The position numbers and the translations under genes were made by a program. Shown piece by piece: positions 8,458 through 17,096 of a DNA stretch of 45,630 nt (positions are counted from its first letter, which is position 1; every line of letters starts with the position of its first letter). A model generated the notes under the pieces. That model saw nothing but the letters and a program-made list of their open reading frames with translations. It ran no database searches and was not told the DNA's origin. The DNA comes from JASMHC01 sp964476515 (GTDB lineage: Bacteria > Pseudomonadota > Alphaproteobacteria > Rhodobacterales > Rhodobacteraceae). The stretch covers positions 1 to 45,630 of the forward strand of contig CAYZAY010000008.1 in NCBI GenBank assembly GCA_964476515.1, written 5' to 3'.

Positions 8458-9741
8458 ATGCGAATAGTACCCTTTCTTACCGCCATTTTGGTTATGGTAT
8501 TTCTTTACTTTCTGGTGGTCGAAAGAGAGGCGTTGTTTGAATTTGCGGGCCTGAACAGCGACGAAAGCGTTGCAGACGCTTCGGATGCTGCACCTAAAGA
8601 CGCGCAAGATGACACAAACCCTGACGAAAAGGCCGTCGCTGTTATTGTTCGCAAATCTGAAGCCCAAACAATCGACAGCGCTGTTGTTGTACGCGGCGAA
8701 ACACAAGCCGCCCGTCAGGTCGAACTTCGGTCAGAAACCAGCGGACAGGTAGTCTCGGCCCCGCTTCGCAAGGGTGCATTTGTCGAAACTGGTCAGATCA
8801 TGTGCGAAATCGATAAGGGAACACGCGAAGTTTCATTGGCCGATGCCGAAGCCCGTCTAGCCGACGCCAAATCCAAAATTCCCGAAACCGAAGCACGTAT
8901 TCCGGAATCCGTGGCCCGTTTGCAAGAAGCGACATCCAGACTTCAGGAAGCCGAAATCAACAAGAACGCCGCTGAAAAGCTGTTTGAAGGCGGGTTTGCC
9001 AGCGAATCCAGAGTAGCGTCTGCCGTTGCAGCGGTCAGAAGCGCCGTAGCTGGGATCAGCAGTGCCGAAGCTGGGCTGAAATCGGCGAAAGCTGGACTGG
9101 ACAGCATTCAGGCATCCATCCAAAGCGCTGAAGCCGGTGTTGCGGCTGCCCTGAACGAAATTGCAAAACTGACAATTCGCGCTCCTTTCGGTGGATTGCT
9201 TGAAAGCGACACCGCAGAATTAGGAAGCCTGATGCAGCCCGGTTCGCTTTGCGGAACAATCATTCAACTTGACCCGATCAAGGTTACTGGCTTTATCCCA
9301 GAAGCAGACGTGAACCGCGTGACCGAAGGAGTGCGCGCGGCAGCCCAGATGATCGACGGAACACAAGTATTTGGAACGGTCGATTTTCTGTCTCGGTCGG
9401 CAGACCCGAAAACCCGAACCTTCCTTGTAGAGATCCGTGTTCCAAACGCAGACCTGAAGCTTCGCGACGGTCAGACGGCAGATATCCTGATCGAAGCGGA
9501 CGGCGCACAGGCTCATCTTATTCCTCAGTCAGCCCTGACATTGAACGACAACGGCGATCTTGGCGTGCGGGTGGTTTCTAACGGGGCCGCACTGTTCACA
9601 CCGGTTACGATCTTGCGCGACACGTCCAAGGGCGTTTGGGTTGGTGGCCTGCCCTTTGCTGCGGACATCATCCTAGTCGGTCAAGAATACACATCCGACG
9701 GCACACCGGTTCTTGCCCACTACGAGGAGCTTGAACAATGA
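8458..9741 (+). CDS. RND efflux periplasmic adaptor (HlyD/MFP family)
   Basis: Periplasmic adaptor subunit linking an inner-membrane RND pump to an outer-membrane channel. It starts with one N-terminal membrane anchor (residues about 3-20), then the split lipoyl domain (VELRSETSGQVVSAPLRKGAFV and later LTIRAPFGGLLES), a long alpha-hairpin between them, and a beta-barrel domain. The hairpin is unusually regular, with repeated units such as SAEAGLKSAKAGLDSIQASI. Length 427 is typical. Its TGA overlaps the ATG of the pump gene as ATGA (9738-9741), indicating translational coupling. No outer-membrane channel gene is nearby, so a TolC-type protein must be encoded elsewhere. Substrate unknown. Confidence 0.93.
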   Translation: MRIVPFLTAILVMVFLYFLVVEREALFEFAGLNSDESVADASDAAPKDAQDDTNPDEKAVAVIVRKSEAQTIDSAVVVRGETQAARQVELRSETSGQVVSAPLRKGAFVETGQIMCEIDKGTREVSLADAEARLADAKSKIPETEARIPESVARLQEATSRLQEAEINKNAAEKLFEGGFASESRVASAVAAVRSAVAGISSAEAGLKSAKAGLDSIQASIQSAEAGVAAALNEIAKLTIRAPFGGLLESDTAELGSLMQPGSLCGTIIQLDPIKVTGFIPEADVNRVTEGVRAAAQMIDGTQVFGTVDFLSRSADPKTRTFLVEIRVPNADLKLRDGQTADILIEADGAQAHLIPQSALTLNDNGDLGVRVVSNGAALFTPVTILRDTSKGVWVGGLPFAADIILVGQEYTSDGTPVLAHYEELEQ

Positions 9742-12700
9742 CCGGCATCGTAGATTGGGCCGCCAGCCGTGCCCGTATGGTGCTGGCGTTCATCATTCTG
9801 TCCCTTGCCGTCGGCGGATATGCCTATATCGGTCTTCCAAAAGAAGGCGAGCCGGATATCGAAATTCCGGCTCTTTTTGTTTCAGTCCCCTTCCCGGGCA
9901 TTTCGGCTGAAGACAGCGAAACCCTATTGGTCAAACCAATGGAGGTTCAGCTTGCTGATCTGGATGGCCTAAAAACGCTCTCATCCACGGCGTCCGAAGG
10001 CTATGCGGGCGTTGCGATGGAATTTGAATTTGGTTGGGACAAGACCAAAACTATGGCCGACGTGCGCGACGCGATGAACGCTGCCCAAGGCAAGTTCCCC
10101 GACGGGGCCGAAACCTATTCCGTCAACGAAATCAACTTTTCTGAGTTCCCGATTATCATCGTCAATCTAACCGGCAATCTACCTGAACGAACGATGAATA
10201 TGATCGCGACGGACATGCAGGAAGAAATCGAAGCGATGGATTCGGTTCTCGAAGCTGGTATCGCAGGCAAGCGTGGCGAAATGATCGAGGTCGTGATCGA
10301 CCCGCTGAGATTGGAAAGCTATAACGTCACTGCAAACGAGCTGATCAACGTTGTGCGCAACAACAACCAGTTGATTGCAGCCGGAGAAATAGAGACGAAC
10401 CAAGGTAAGTTCGCGGTCAAAATTCCATCGAGTTTCAATGCCCCGCAGGACATTTATTCGCTTCCAGTCAAACGCAACGGCGACAGGGTCGTCACATTGG
10501 GCGATCTCGCCGACATTCGACTGACCTTTGAAGACAGCGTAGGCACTGCAAGATTCAACGGCGAAACGACGGTTGCATTGCAAGTCGTCAAACGCCGCGG
10601 ATTTAACCTGATCGGCACAGCAGAAGAAGTTAAGGCCAAGGTTGATGAGATTGCCGCAAATTGGCCTGCAGAGTTAACAGCATCTGTCGAAGTTGGCACG
10701 TCAAACGACCAAAGCATCGTCGTTGGCTCTATGGTCAGGCAACTCGAAGGTTCGGTTCTGACGGCCATTGCGCTTGTTATGATTGTTGTTCTTGCCGCAC
10801 TAGGCCCACGCCCTGCCCTATTGGTTGGGTTCGCAATTCCGACGTCTTTCCTATTATGTTTCGCATTGCTTGCCGCTATGGACGTGACGATTTCGAACAT
10901 CGTGATGTTCGGGCTGATCTTAGCTGTCGGTATGCTGGTTGATGGCGCCATCGTTGTCGTCGAATACGCCGACCGCAGGATATCCGAAGGCGTCGGCCCC
11001 ATGCATGCCTACGTCGATGCCGCCAAGCGTATGTTCTGGCCAATCGTAAGCTCAACAGCAACGACGCTCTGCGCATTCCTACCAATGTTGTTCTGGCCCG
11101 GTGTGCCCGGGCAGTTCATGGGTATGCTTCCGGTCACATTGATTTTCGTTCTTAGCGCGTCCCTAGTTGTTGCGCTGATCTATCTTCCGGTCATGGGTGG
11201 CGTCACGGGCCGTTTGACCCGCATCTTTGGTCAGAGTGCCGAAAAACTACGGGCTAGCACCCCTTGGCTGCTAAGAGCCGCGTTAGTTCCGGTCGCACTA
11301 TTTGCCCTGTTTGTGTCGATCATGCAGATCATCAATCCCGCGTATCTTCTTGGCGATATAATGACTGAACCAGACGCCGAATGGTACGTGGTCGCACTTC
11401 GCTATGTGTTCATCACGCTTTGTTTTGCGGTCGCAAGTTTCTTTACGACGATCTTTATGACAGCAGCCAAGCCGCTAAAGCGCGAAAAAGTAGAACGCAA
11501 AGGTGGCTTAACCCTATTTGGCGGGTTTATCCGGATGATCGCAGGCAACCCGATCATGCCTCTTGTTACCATTGGTCTGGTCATCGCATTTGTGATGCTT
11601 ACTTTCGCCAAATTTGCTGAAGAAAACAAAGGCGTCGAGTTCTTCGTCGTCTCCGAACCCGAACAGGCAATCGTCTATGTCCTCGCCCGCGGCAACCTGT
11701 CGTTGGATGAAAAAGATGCGCTTGTGCGACGGGCTGAACGGGTCGTGTTGGAACATCCCGGCATTCAGACTGCGTTCGCCTTCGCCGGTCAGGGTGGCTT
11801 GAGCTCAAACACTGGCGGTGCATCGGTTCCGGTCGATACCATAGGTCAAATCCAGCTAGAAACCGTACCTTGGGACCAGCGACCTACGATACAGGTGCCT
11901 TGGTTCTCGATATTGGGGATCGACATTAATCGTACCGTCAAAGATCCGGCTTGGGACGGCGATCTTGTTCTTGACCAGCTAACCGAAAGCTTAGAGGCGC
12001 TACCCGGCACACGCATCGAAATTCTGGCAGCATCGCGCGGGCCTGCATCCGGTAAACCGGTCAGCCTTCGTCTTAAGTCTGACAATTGGGATAACTTGAT
12101 TGCCGCAACCGAAATGGCGCGCCAAAAGTTTGACAGCACAGACGGGCTTATCCTTATTGAAGACACGCTTCCGCTACCCGGTATCGACTGGCAAATCGAC
12201 GTGGATGTTGAAAAAGCAGGCCGCTATGGCGCGGACGTGGCGACCGTAGGCGGCATGGTGCAGCTTATGACCCGCGGTATCTTCCTTGACACAATGCGCG
12301 TTGACAGCTCGGACGAAGAAGTCGAAATCCGTGTGCGTCTTCCCGAAGAAGATCGGGTATTGTCCACGCTGGATAGCCTGAAAGTTCGCACTCAGGACGG
12401 CTTGATCCCCCTGGCGAATTTCATCACCCGCAAGCCGGTTGAAAAACTGGCCGAGATCAATCGCGTCGATCAAAAGCGGTATTTTGAGGTTAAGGCGGGA
12501 GTTGTCAGTGGTGTCGAAATTCTTCAAATCATTCCTCTCGATGAAAATGGAGACGAGGTTGAAGAAGGTAGCTTGGATGTCGGCTTTGGCTTCGAAGTCT
12601 CTCAGGACGAAGTCGATGCAGGACACTTGCATAACGTGACGAGCTACCAAAAACGCTGGAAGCTGGTGGAATGGATTCAGGGTAAAAAGTACCGATACTT

Positions 12701-13613
12701 CATGGTCCCAAAATATGCGTCAGACATTTCGATAGATCAGATCAATGAACAAATCGAAGCCGGCGATGCGACTGCAAGGCTGGTCTCTATGACAGGCCCT
12801 GAACGTATAAATAAACTCGAAAACTGGCTCGAAACCGGCCCGTTTGGACCGAGTATTTCGTACGAGTGGACCGGAGACCAAGCAGAACAGGAAGAAAGCC
12901 AAGCCTTCCTTTTGTCGGCCTTTGCTGGCGCGCTCGGTCTGATGTTCATCATCCTGCTTGCGCAGTTCAACAGCTTCTATAACTCGGTTCTGGTTCTGCT
13001 GGCGGTGGTTCTATCCACGGTTGGTGTTCTATGGGGCATGATCCTGCGCGATCAGGCATTTTCAATCATCATGACTGGTACGGGCATCGTCGCGCTTGCT
13101 GGCATCGTGGTGAACAATAACATTGTTCTGATCGACACCTATCAGGAATACAGCAAATACATGTCGCGGATTGATGCGATTGTACGCACGGCGCAGGCGC
13201 GTATCCGTCCTGTTTTGCTGACAACGATTACGACGATGGCTGGCCTTACGCCGATGATGTACGGCCTTTCGCTGGATTTCTTTGGTGGCGGGTATTCTTT
13301 TGACAGCCCAACGGCGCTTTGGTGGAAGCAGTTGGCGACGGCAATTGTCTTTGGCCTTGGGGTCGCAACCGTCCTGACGCTGGTTCTAACCCCTGCGATG
13401 CTGGCCCTCAGAGTGTGGGCAGGAACCTATCTGTTGTGGCTTGCCCGTCTACTGGCGCGTCTATCCATGGGACGGGGAAGCAGGTTGGCGAAAGATATTG
13501 CGCTTCGCCGCGCCGCTCGGCGTGCAAAGTCGCCTACGATCCTATGGGAAACTGAAGACGAAGTCGCGCCGTTGGAACCAATAGCGGCCGGAAAACTTCG
13601 CGCTGCTGAGTGA
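9738..13613 (+). CDS. RND-family efflux permease, extended form
   Basis: Inner-membrane proton-driven exporter partnered with the preceding adaptor. At 1291 residues it is about 240 longer than AcrB. Family hallmarks are the N-terminal first helix, porter-domain segments (VNEINFSEFPIIIVNL), and the TM4 stretch AVGMLVDGAIVVVEY. Extra sequence occurs between the two halves, with two additional hydrophobic segments at about residues 510-575, and in the second porter region around residues 915-1000. In TM4 the AcrB Asp407-Asp408 pair reads Asp402-Gly403, and the AcrB Lys940 position reads Asn1126 (NNN). It may therefore relay protons differently. Substrate cannot be inferred. Confidence 0.93.
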   Translation: MTGIVDWAASRARMVLAFIILSLAVGGYAYIGLPKEGEPDIEIPALFVSVPFPGISAEDSETLLVKPMEVQLADLDGLKTLSSTASEGYAGVAMEFEFGWDKTKTMADVRDAMNAAQGKFPDGAETYSVNEINFSEFPIIIVNLTGNLPERTMNMIATDMQEEIEAMDSVLEAGIAGKRGEMIEVVIDPLRLESYNVTANELINVVRNNNQLIAAGEIETNQGKFAVKIPSSFNAPQDIYSLPVKRNGDRVVTLGDLADIRLTFEDSVGTARFNGETTVALQVVKRRGFNLIGTAEEVKAKVDEIAANWPAELTASVEVGTSNDQSIVVGSMVRQLEGSVLTAIALVMIVVLAALGPRPALLVGFAIPTSFLLCFALLAAMDVTISNIVMFGLILAVGMLVDGAIVVVEYADRRISEGVGPMHAYVDAAKRMFWPIVSSTATTLCAFLPMLFWPGVPGQFMGMLPVTLIFVLSASLVVALIYLPVMGGVTGRLTRIFGQSAEKLRASTPWLLRAALVPVALFALFVSIMQIINPAYLLGDIMTEPDAEWYVVALRYVFITLCFAVASFFTTIFMTAAKPLKREKVERKGGLTLFGGFIRMIAGNPIMPLVTIGLVIAFVMLTFAKFAEENKGVEFFVVSEPEQAIVYVLARGNLSLDEKDALVRRAERVVLEHPGIQTAFAFAGQGGLSSNTGGASVPVDTIGQIQLETVPWDQRPTIQVPWFSILGIDINRTVKDPAWDGDLVLDQLTESLEALPGTRIEILAASRGPASGKPVSLRLKSDNWDNLIAATEMARQKFDSTDGLILIEDTLPLPGIDWQIDVDVEKAGRYGADVATVGGMVQLMTRGIFLDTMRVDSSDEEVEIRVRLPEEDRVLSTLDSLKVRTQDGLIPLANFITRKPVEKLAEINRVDQKRYFEVKAGVVSGVEILQIIPLDENGDEVEEGSLDVGFGFEVSQDEVDAGHLHNVTSYQKRWKLVEWIQGKKYRYFMVPKYASDISIDQINEQIEAGDATARLVSMTGPERINKLENWLETGPFGPSISYEWTGDQAEQEESQAFLLSAFAGALGLMFIILLAQFNSFYNSVLVLLAVVLSTVGVLWGMILRDQAFSIIMTGTGIVALAGIVVNNNIVLIDTYQEYSKYMSRIDAIVRTAQARIRPVLLTTITTMAGLTPMMYGLSLDFFGGGYSFDSPTALWWKQLATAIVFGLGVATVLTLVLTPAMLALRVWAGTYLLWLARLLARLSMGRGSRLAKDIALRRAARRAKSPTILWETEDEVAPLEPIAAGKLRAAE

Positions 13614-13625
13614 TCTGAGCCAGAG

Positions 13626-14972
13626 CTAACCCCGACGCGTAACCCGTACGTGAATGCCATCTTTGGCACGCACTGTAAGATGGGCGACGGGTTGCGGGGT
13701 GTTGCCTTTGATAGCTTCAAAGGCAAACGCGGCGGCAAGCTTGGACAGAAATAACGGGCCTTCAATCATCGCAAATCCGGCACCGGGACAAACGCGCTGA
13801 CCGGTTGAAAACGGGATGAATGCGTCGCGCATGCACTGGCGACCGTTGTCCGTTTGCCAACGCGAAGGATCAAACCCGTCGGGATTATCCCACAGCCGTG
13901 TATGGCGATGCAGATGCCAAGGACTGACGACAATCTGCGCCCGCTTGGGAACCGCGCGATCGCGGAAAGTTTCCGGCTGACTGGCCTCTCGCACCATCAT
14001 CGGGACAGGCGGATAAAGCCGTAAGGTTTCGCGGAACACATCGCGACTAACCTTGAGTTTGGTGACCGAGGAGAATTCGGCCAAGTCCTTGGTCCCTACT
14101 TCTTCCGCGACTTTGGACTGCCACTCCGGGTGCATCGCCAGCATATACACCGACCACGCCAAAGCCGACGCGTTGGTTTCATGGCCTGCAAGGAAAAAGA
14201 TCGCGACCTGATCAACCAATTCTTCTGGCTGAAATGTCTCGCCCGTTTCGGGATCGACTGTGGTCATTATCTTGGTAGCAAGATCATCAGGGGCTGTGCC
14301 AGCTGCGATCTCTTGCTGTCGCTGCTCGACCAGCTTGTAGATCAACCGGCGAATATGTGCAGCAGTCGTTTTTGCCTGTTTCGAATGAAACCTAGGCAAC
14401 CAGTGTGGCAACCGCACGAATGCCGCTAGGTTCAGGATTGGTTGGCTGCGTTGATGTTCTTTGAAGGCGTGGAAGACCTCGGACGCGATTTCATGTTCTA
14501 TCGGTATCGAAAACAGCGTTCGAAATATCACGTCAGCTGCAGCGTGGCTGCAAAGCTCTTCCAACTCGATATCATCACCCACCGGCATTCGCGCGACTGC
14601 AGCATTCGCAGCGGCCAGCATTGCAGGATAGGTTTCGCGCATACGACCGCCTTCGAACGCGGGGTCTATAATGCGACGCTGACGCGTCCAGAGATCTCCG
14701 TTGGTGACAAATACCGACTGTCCAAGAAGCGGACGCAACCCCTCGCCGATCCTTTCGGATTTCGGAAAATCCATCGGGCGTTGTTTCAGAACCAGATCCA
14801 CCAATTCGGGCTGATTGATCAGGAACGACCGAAAGAAAGGCGTTTTGAATTCCGCCATCCAAGCGCGGTAAAGTTTCTCGGGCTGTGCTGACAGCAAATC
14901 CTTGCGAAACAGGCGCAAGTAGCGCCACAGAGAAACCTTTTCGGGCCTTGAAGCTGGCTTTGGGGGCATCAT
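13626..14972 (-). CDS. cytochrome P450
   Basis: Haem-thiolate monooxygenase of 448 residues. Visible motifs are the C-helix WTRQRR, the I-helix AGHETN (oxygen activation), the K-helix ETLR (ExxR), and the haem loop FSTGQRVCPGAGFA with the axial cysteine. There is no N-terminal membrane anchor, so it is probably soluble. The start at 14972 is preferred because ATG overlaps the stop of the upstream hydrolase frame (ATGA), giving MMPPKPASRP as N-terminus; a frame extending 25 codons further upstream would lie inside that gene. No ferredoxin or reductase gene is adjacent, so redox partners and substrate are unknown. Confidence 0.95.
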   Translation of the reverse strand: MMPPKPASRPEKVSLWRYLRLFRKDLLSAQPEKLYRAWMAEFKTPFFRSFLINQPELVDLVLKQRPMDFPKSERIGEGLRPLLGQSVFVTNGDLWTRQRRIIDPAFEGGRMRETYPAMLAAANAAVARMPVGDDIELEELCSHAAADVIFRTLFSIPIEHEIASEVFHAFKEHQRSQPILNLAAFVRLPHWLPRFHSKQAKTTAAHIRRLIYKLVEQRQQEIAAGTAPDDLATKIMTTVDPETGETFQPEELVDQVAIFFLAGHETNASALAWSVYMLAMHPEWQSKVAEEVGTKDLAEFSSVTKLKVSRDVFRETLRLYPPVPMMVREASQPETFRDRAVPKRAQIVVSPWHLHRHTRLWDNPDGFDPSRWQTDNGRQCMRDAFIPFSTGQRVCPGAGFAMIEGPLFLSKLAAAFAFEAIKGNTPQPVAHLTVRAKDGIHVRVTRRG

Positions 14973-16177
14973 GGCGCAAGACTCGTGTATTTGTTGACGG
15001 GTTCCTCTTTCCGCGACTTTGACGGCGCGCGCCCATCGAAGCGGCACCCAAGCGTTTGTGGCCCTGCGGTGATGCGGAAATAGTCGTAATCACCCGGTCG
15101 ATCAAAAGCGCAGAGATATTGGAAATGCAGCCGAAAGAAGCGGCGTTTTAGTTCGTTCCAACGTTTCTCGGATAACGTCTGAGTGAACGCAGCGGAAATC
15201 AAGATGGGCCATTTCTTACGATCTGTTGCGACCCCGCTTACAGCTACCGGATCACACAACGCGAAAGCACATCCATCGCCAGGGGCTGTGACGTCTAACC
15301 AAAACACCTGATCCTGTTCAGACAACTGGCGCAAGTCCCGACGCAGTTCATCGGCATCTGGCAAAAACGTCATCATCGGCACGACCTGACCAAGCGATAG
15401 AAAAGACAGCTTGGATTGCAGTTCATCAGTTGGCCTGTCCCGCAAGATCGCTGCAAGGACATGAATAGCCAAATGAGCGCCGGATGAATGCCCGACGACC
15501 AAAACTTCGTCTTTATCGCCCTCCAAAGCATCTTCGATCAGTTTTTGAAACTCGGACAGCCGGGTGTCTAGTTCAGGCGGGTTTGCACCTTTAAACTGCG
15601 ATGAGTAGGCGTAGTCGTGCATCAAATAATACGCGAATATTTTGTTGTCCTTGCGCCTAAACCACTCAAGAACTGGCCAGACCACACCGAAACCAAGCCA
15701 GAACAGGATGGGGTGCAATAGCCCCAAACCCTTGCCAACGATCCAACCCAACAGTACCGCGACCACCAGCTGCAGGATCAAAACGCCGATAGGATAAAGC
15801 GCCGCAATCACCGGCCCTTGGCGTAACTTCATCAAGCGGAACAATGCCCCCGACGAAATGTATATCCACGCCGTTTTGAGCAACTGATGATAGGTCGAAA
15901 ATATCCCGCGAGCCATGCTGTCTTGTACAAGGTCGGACCAAACGAGCACATCAACGTCAGTTTCAACCCGTGCCCCTTCGATTTCTGACGACACATGCTA
16001 GCCATAGGTTCCCCCACCCTGTTTAGGCGACAAGTTCACGTCGTAACCCGATATGGCGGCCTGAGCCTTGGATTCCTTGCGGTAAAGCTCTCGGTAGCGA
16101 CGAGGATGAAAGGGATCGTAGCCAGGCACATAAAACACCTGACGCTTTGTCACCGATTGCTGAGACTCTGCCTGCAT
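14969..16177 (-). pseudogene. membrane-associated alpha/beta hydrolase interrupted by an in-frame amber codon
   Basis: A single frame runs from an ATG at 16177, preceded by a strong GGAGG ribosome binding site, to the TGA at 14969-14971, broken only by TAG at 15998-16000 (codon 60). The 59 codons before it read as a well-formed start (RQVFYVPGYDPFHPRRYREL); the frame then continues HVSSEIEGARVETDVDVLVW. The downstream part holds hydrophobic segments at full-frame residues about 124-165 and a serine-hydrolase nucleophile motif VVGHSSGAH (229-234). Full length would be 402 residues. A GTG at 15994 could in principle restart translation but has no good ribosome binding site. The stop overlaps the P450 start, so coupling may be affected. 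Sequencing error, recent inactivation or readthrough are all possible. Confidence 0.8.
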
Positions 16178-16233
16178 TTGGCCTCCTGTCGCCGAGAATA
16201 GCGAGGGAGTTTAGCGAAGGTAAGCCCTGTTGA

Positions 16234-16986
16234 TTAGCCCAGTAGGGCCAAGCCGGGGAAGGTTTCCAAAAGCCAGAACGAGAACCCGCTAAAGGCGCCG
16301 GTCAGCAGGGCTAGTCCGACCGCCAGTAGCAAGACGCCCATGATCTTTTCGATAAGACCCATGTGGCGCTTCATGCGGTTCATGATGCCCATTGCGCGGC
16401 TCAGGAACACCGCAGCCAGTAAAAACGGCACCCCAAGTCCCAACGCGTAGACGCCAAGCAATAGCGTCCCCCGTGCAACCGATGCTTCAGACGCGGCAAG
16501 CGATAGGATCGCACCCAACTGAGGGCCAATACATGGCGTCCAGCCAAAGGCAAACGCAAGCCCGAGGATATAGGCGCCAAAGGCAGAACCGCCTTCTTGC
16601 CCTGTTTCGAGCCGTGCTTCACGGTCTAGGAATGGAATGCGGAAAACCGACAGGAAATGCAGCCCGAAGATAATGACGATCACACCGGAAATCCGCGCAA
16701 ACATAACTTGGTTTTGTAAGAAAAACGCCCCAAGGGCCGATGCGGTAAAGCCTAGCAGCAAGAAGACCGTCGACAGGCCCAGAACAAAGAACAACGCTGC
16801 GACGGTCGCCCGTTGACGCCCTTTTCCGTCCTTGGAAATTTCGGATACGGATACGCCGCTCATATAGGCAAGGTAGGGTGGCACGATGGGCAGCACACAA
16901 GGGCTGGCAAACGAAATCAAGCCAGCCAATAATGACACGAACATCGCGGGCAGTAGCCCAGCATCTATGATGTCTATTCCGAACAT
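16234..16986 (-). CDS. ccdA: cytochrome c biogenesis protein CcdA (DsbD transmembrane family)
   Basis: Inner-membrane thiol-reductant carrier of 250 residues that passes electrons from cytoplasmic thioredoxin to the periplasm for cytochrome c maturation. It has about six hydrophobic segments. The redox cysteines sit in the paired motifs FASPCVLPIVPP (Cys30) and GWTPCIGPQLG (Cys152), both followed by Pro-rich turns as in CcdA. The gene stands apart from other ccm genes. It begins 74 bases after the rne terminator, so it needs its own promoter. Confidence 0.95.
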   Translation of the reverse strand: MFGIDIIDAGLLPAMFVSLLAGLISFASPCVLPIVPPYLAYMSGVSVSEISKDGKGRQRATVAALFFVLGLSTVFLLLGFTASALGAFFLQNQVMFARISGVIVIIFGLHFLSVFRIPFLDREARLETGQEGGSAFGAYILGLAFAFGWTPCIGPQLGAILSLAASEASVARGTLLLGVYALGLGVPFLLAAVFLSRAMGIMNRMKRHMGLIEKIMGVLLLAVGLALLTGAFSGFSFWLLETFPGLALLG

Positions 16987-17059
16987 ATCATTGACCTAAT
17001 TCGTCCTGACGAAAGTTGCACGTCGCAAAAAGTCACATCTGTGTGGGCGTTTGAAATGA

Positions 17060-17085
17060 AAAGCCCGCCACATTGGGCGGGCTTT
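17060..17085 (-). terminator. rho-independent terminator of rne
   Basis: GCCCGCC (17063-17069) pairs with GGCGGGC (17076-17082), extended by AAA/TTT flanks, around a six-base loop. On the minus strand the stem is followed by TTTTCATTT, 11 bases after the rne stop codon. This is a convincing intrinsic terminator. Confidence 0.88.
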
Positions 17086-17096
17086 CCTAAGATCGG

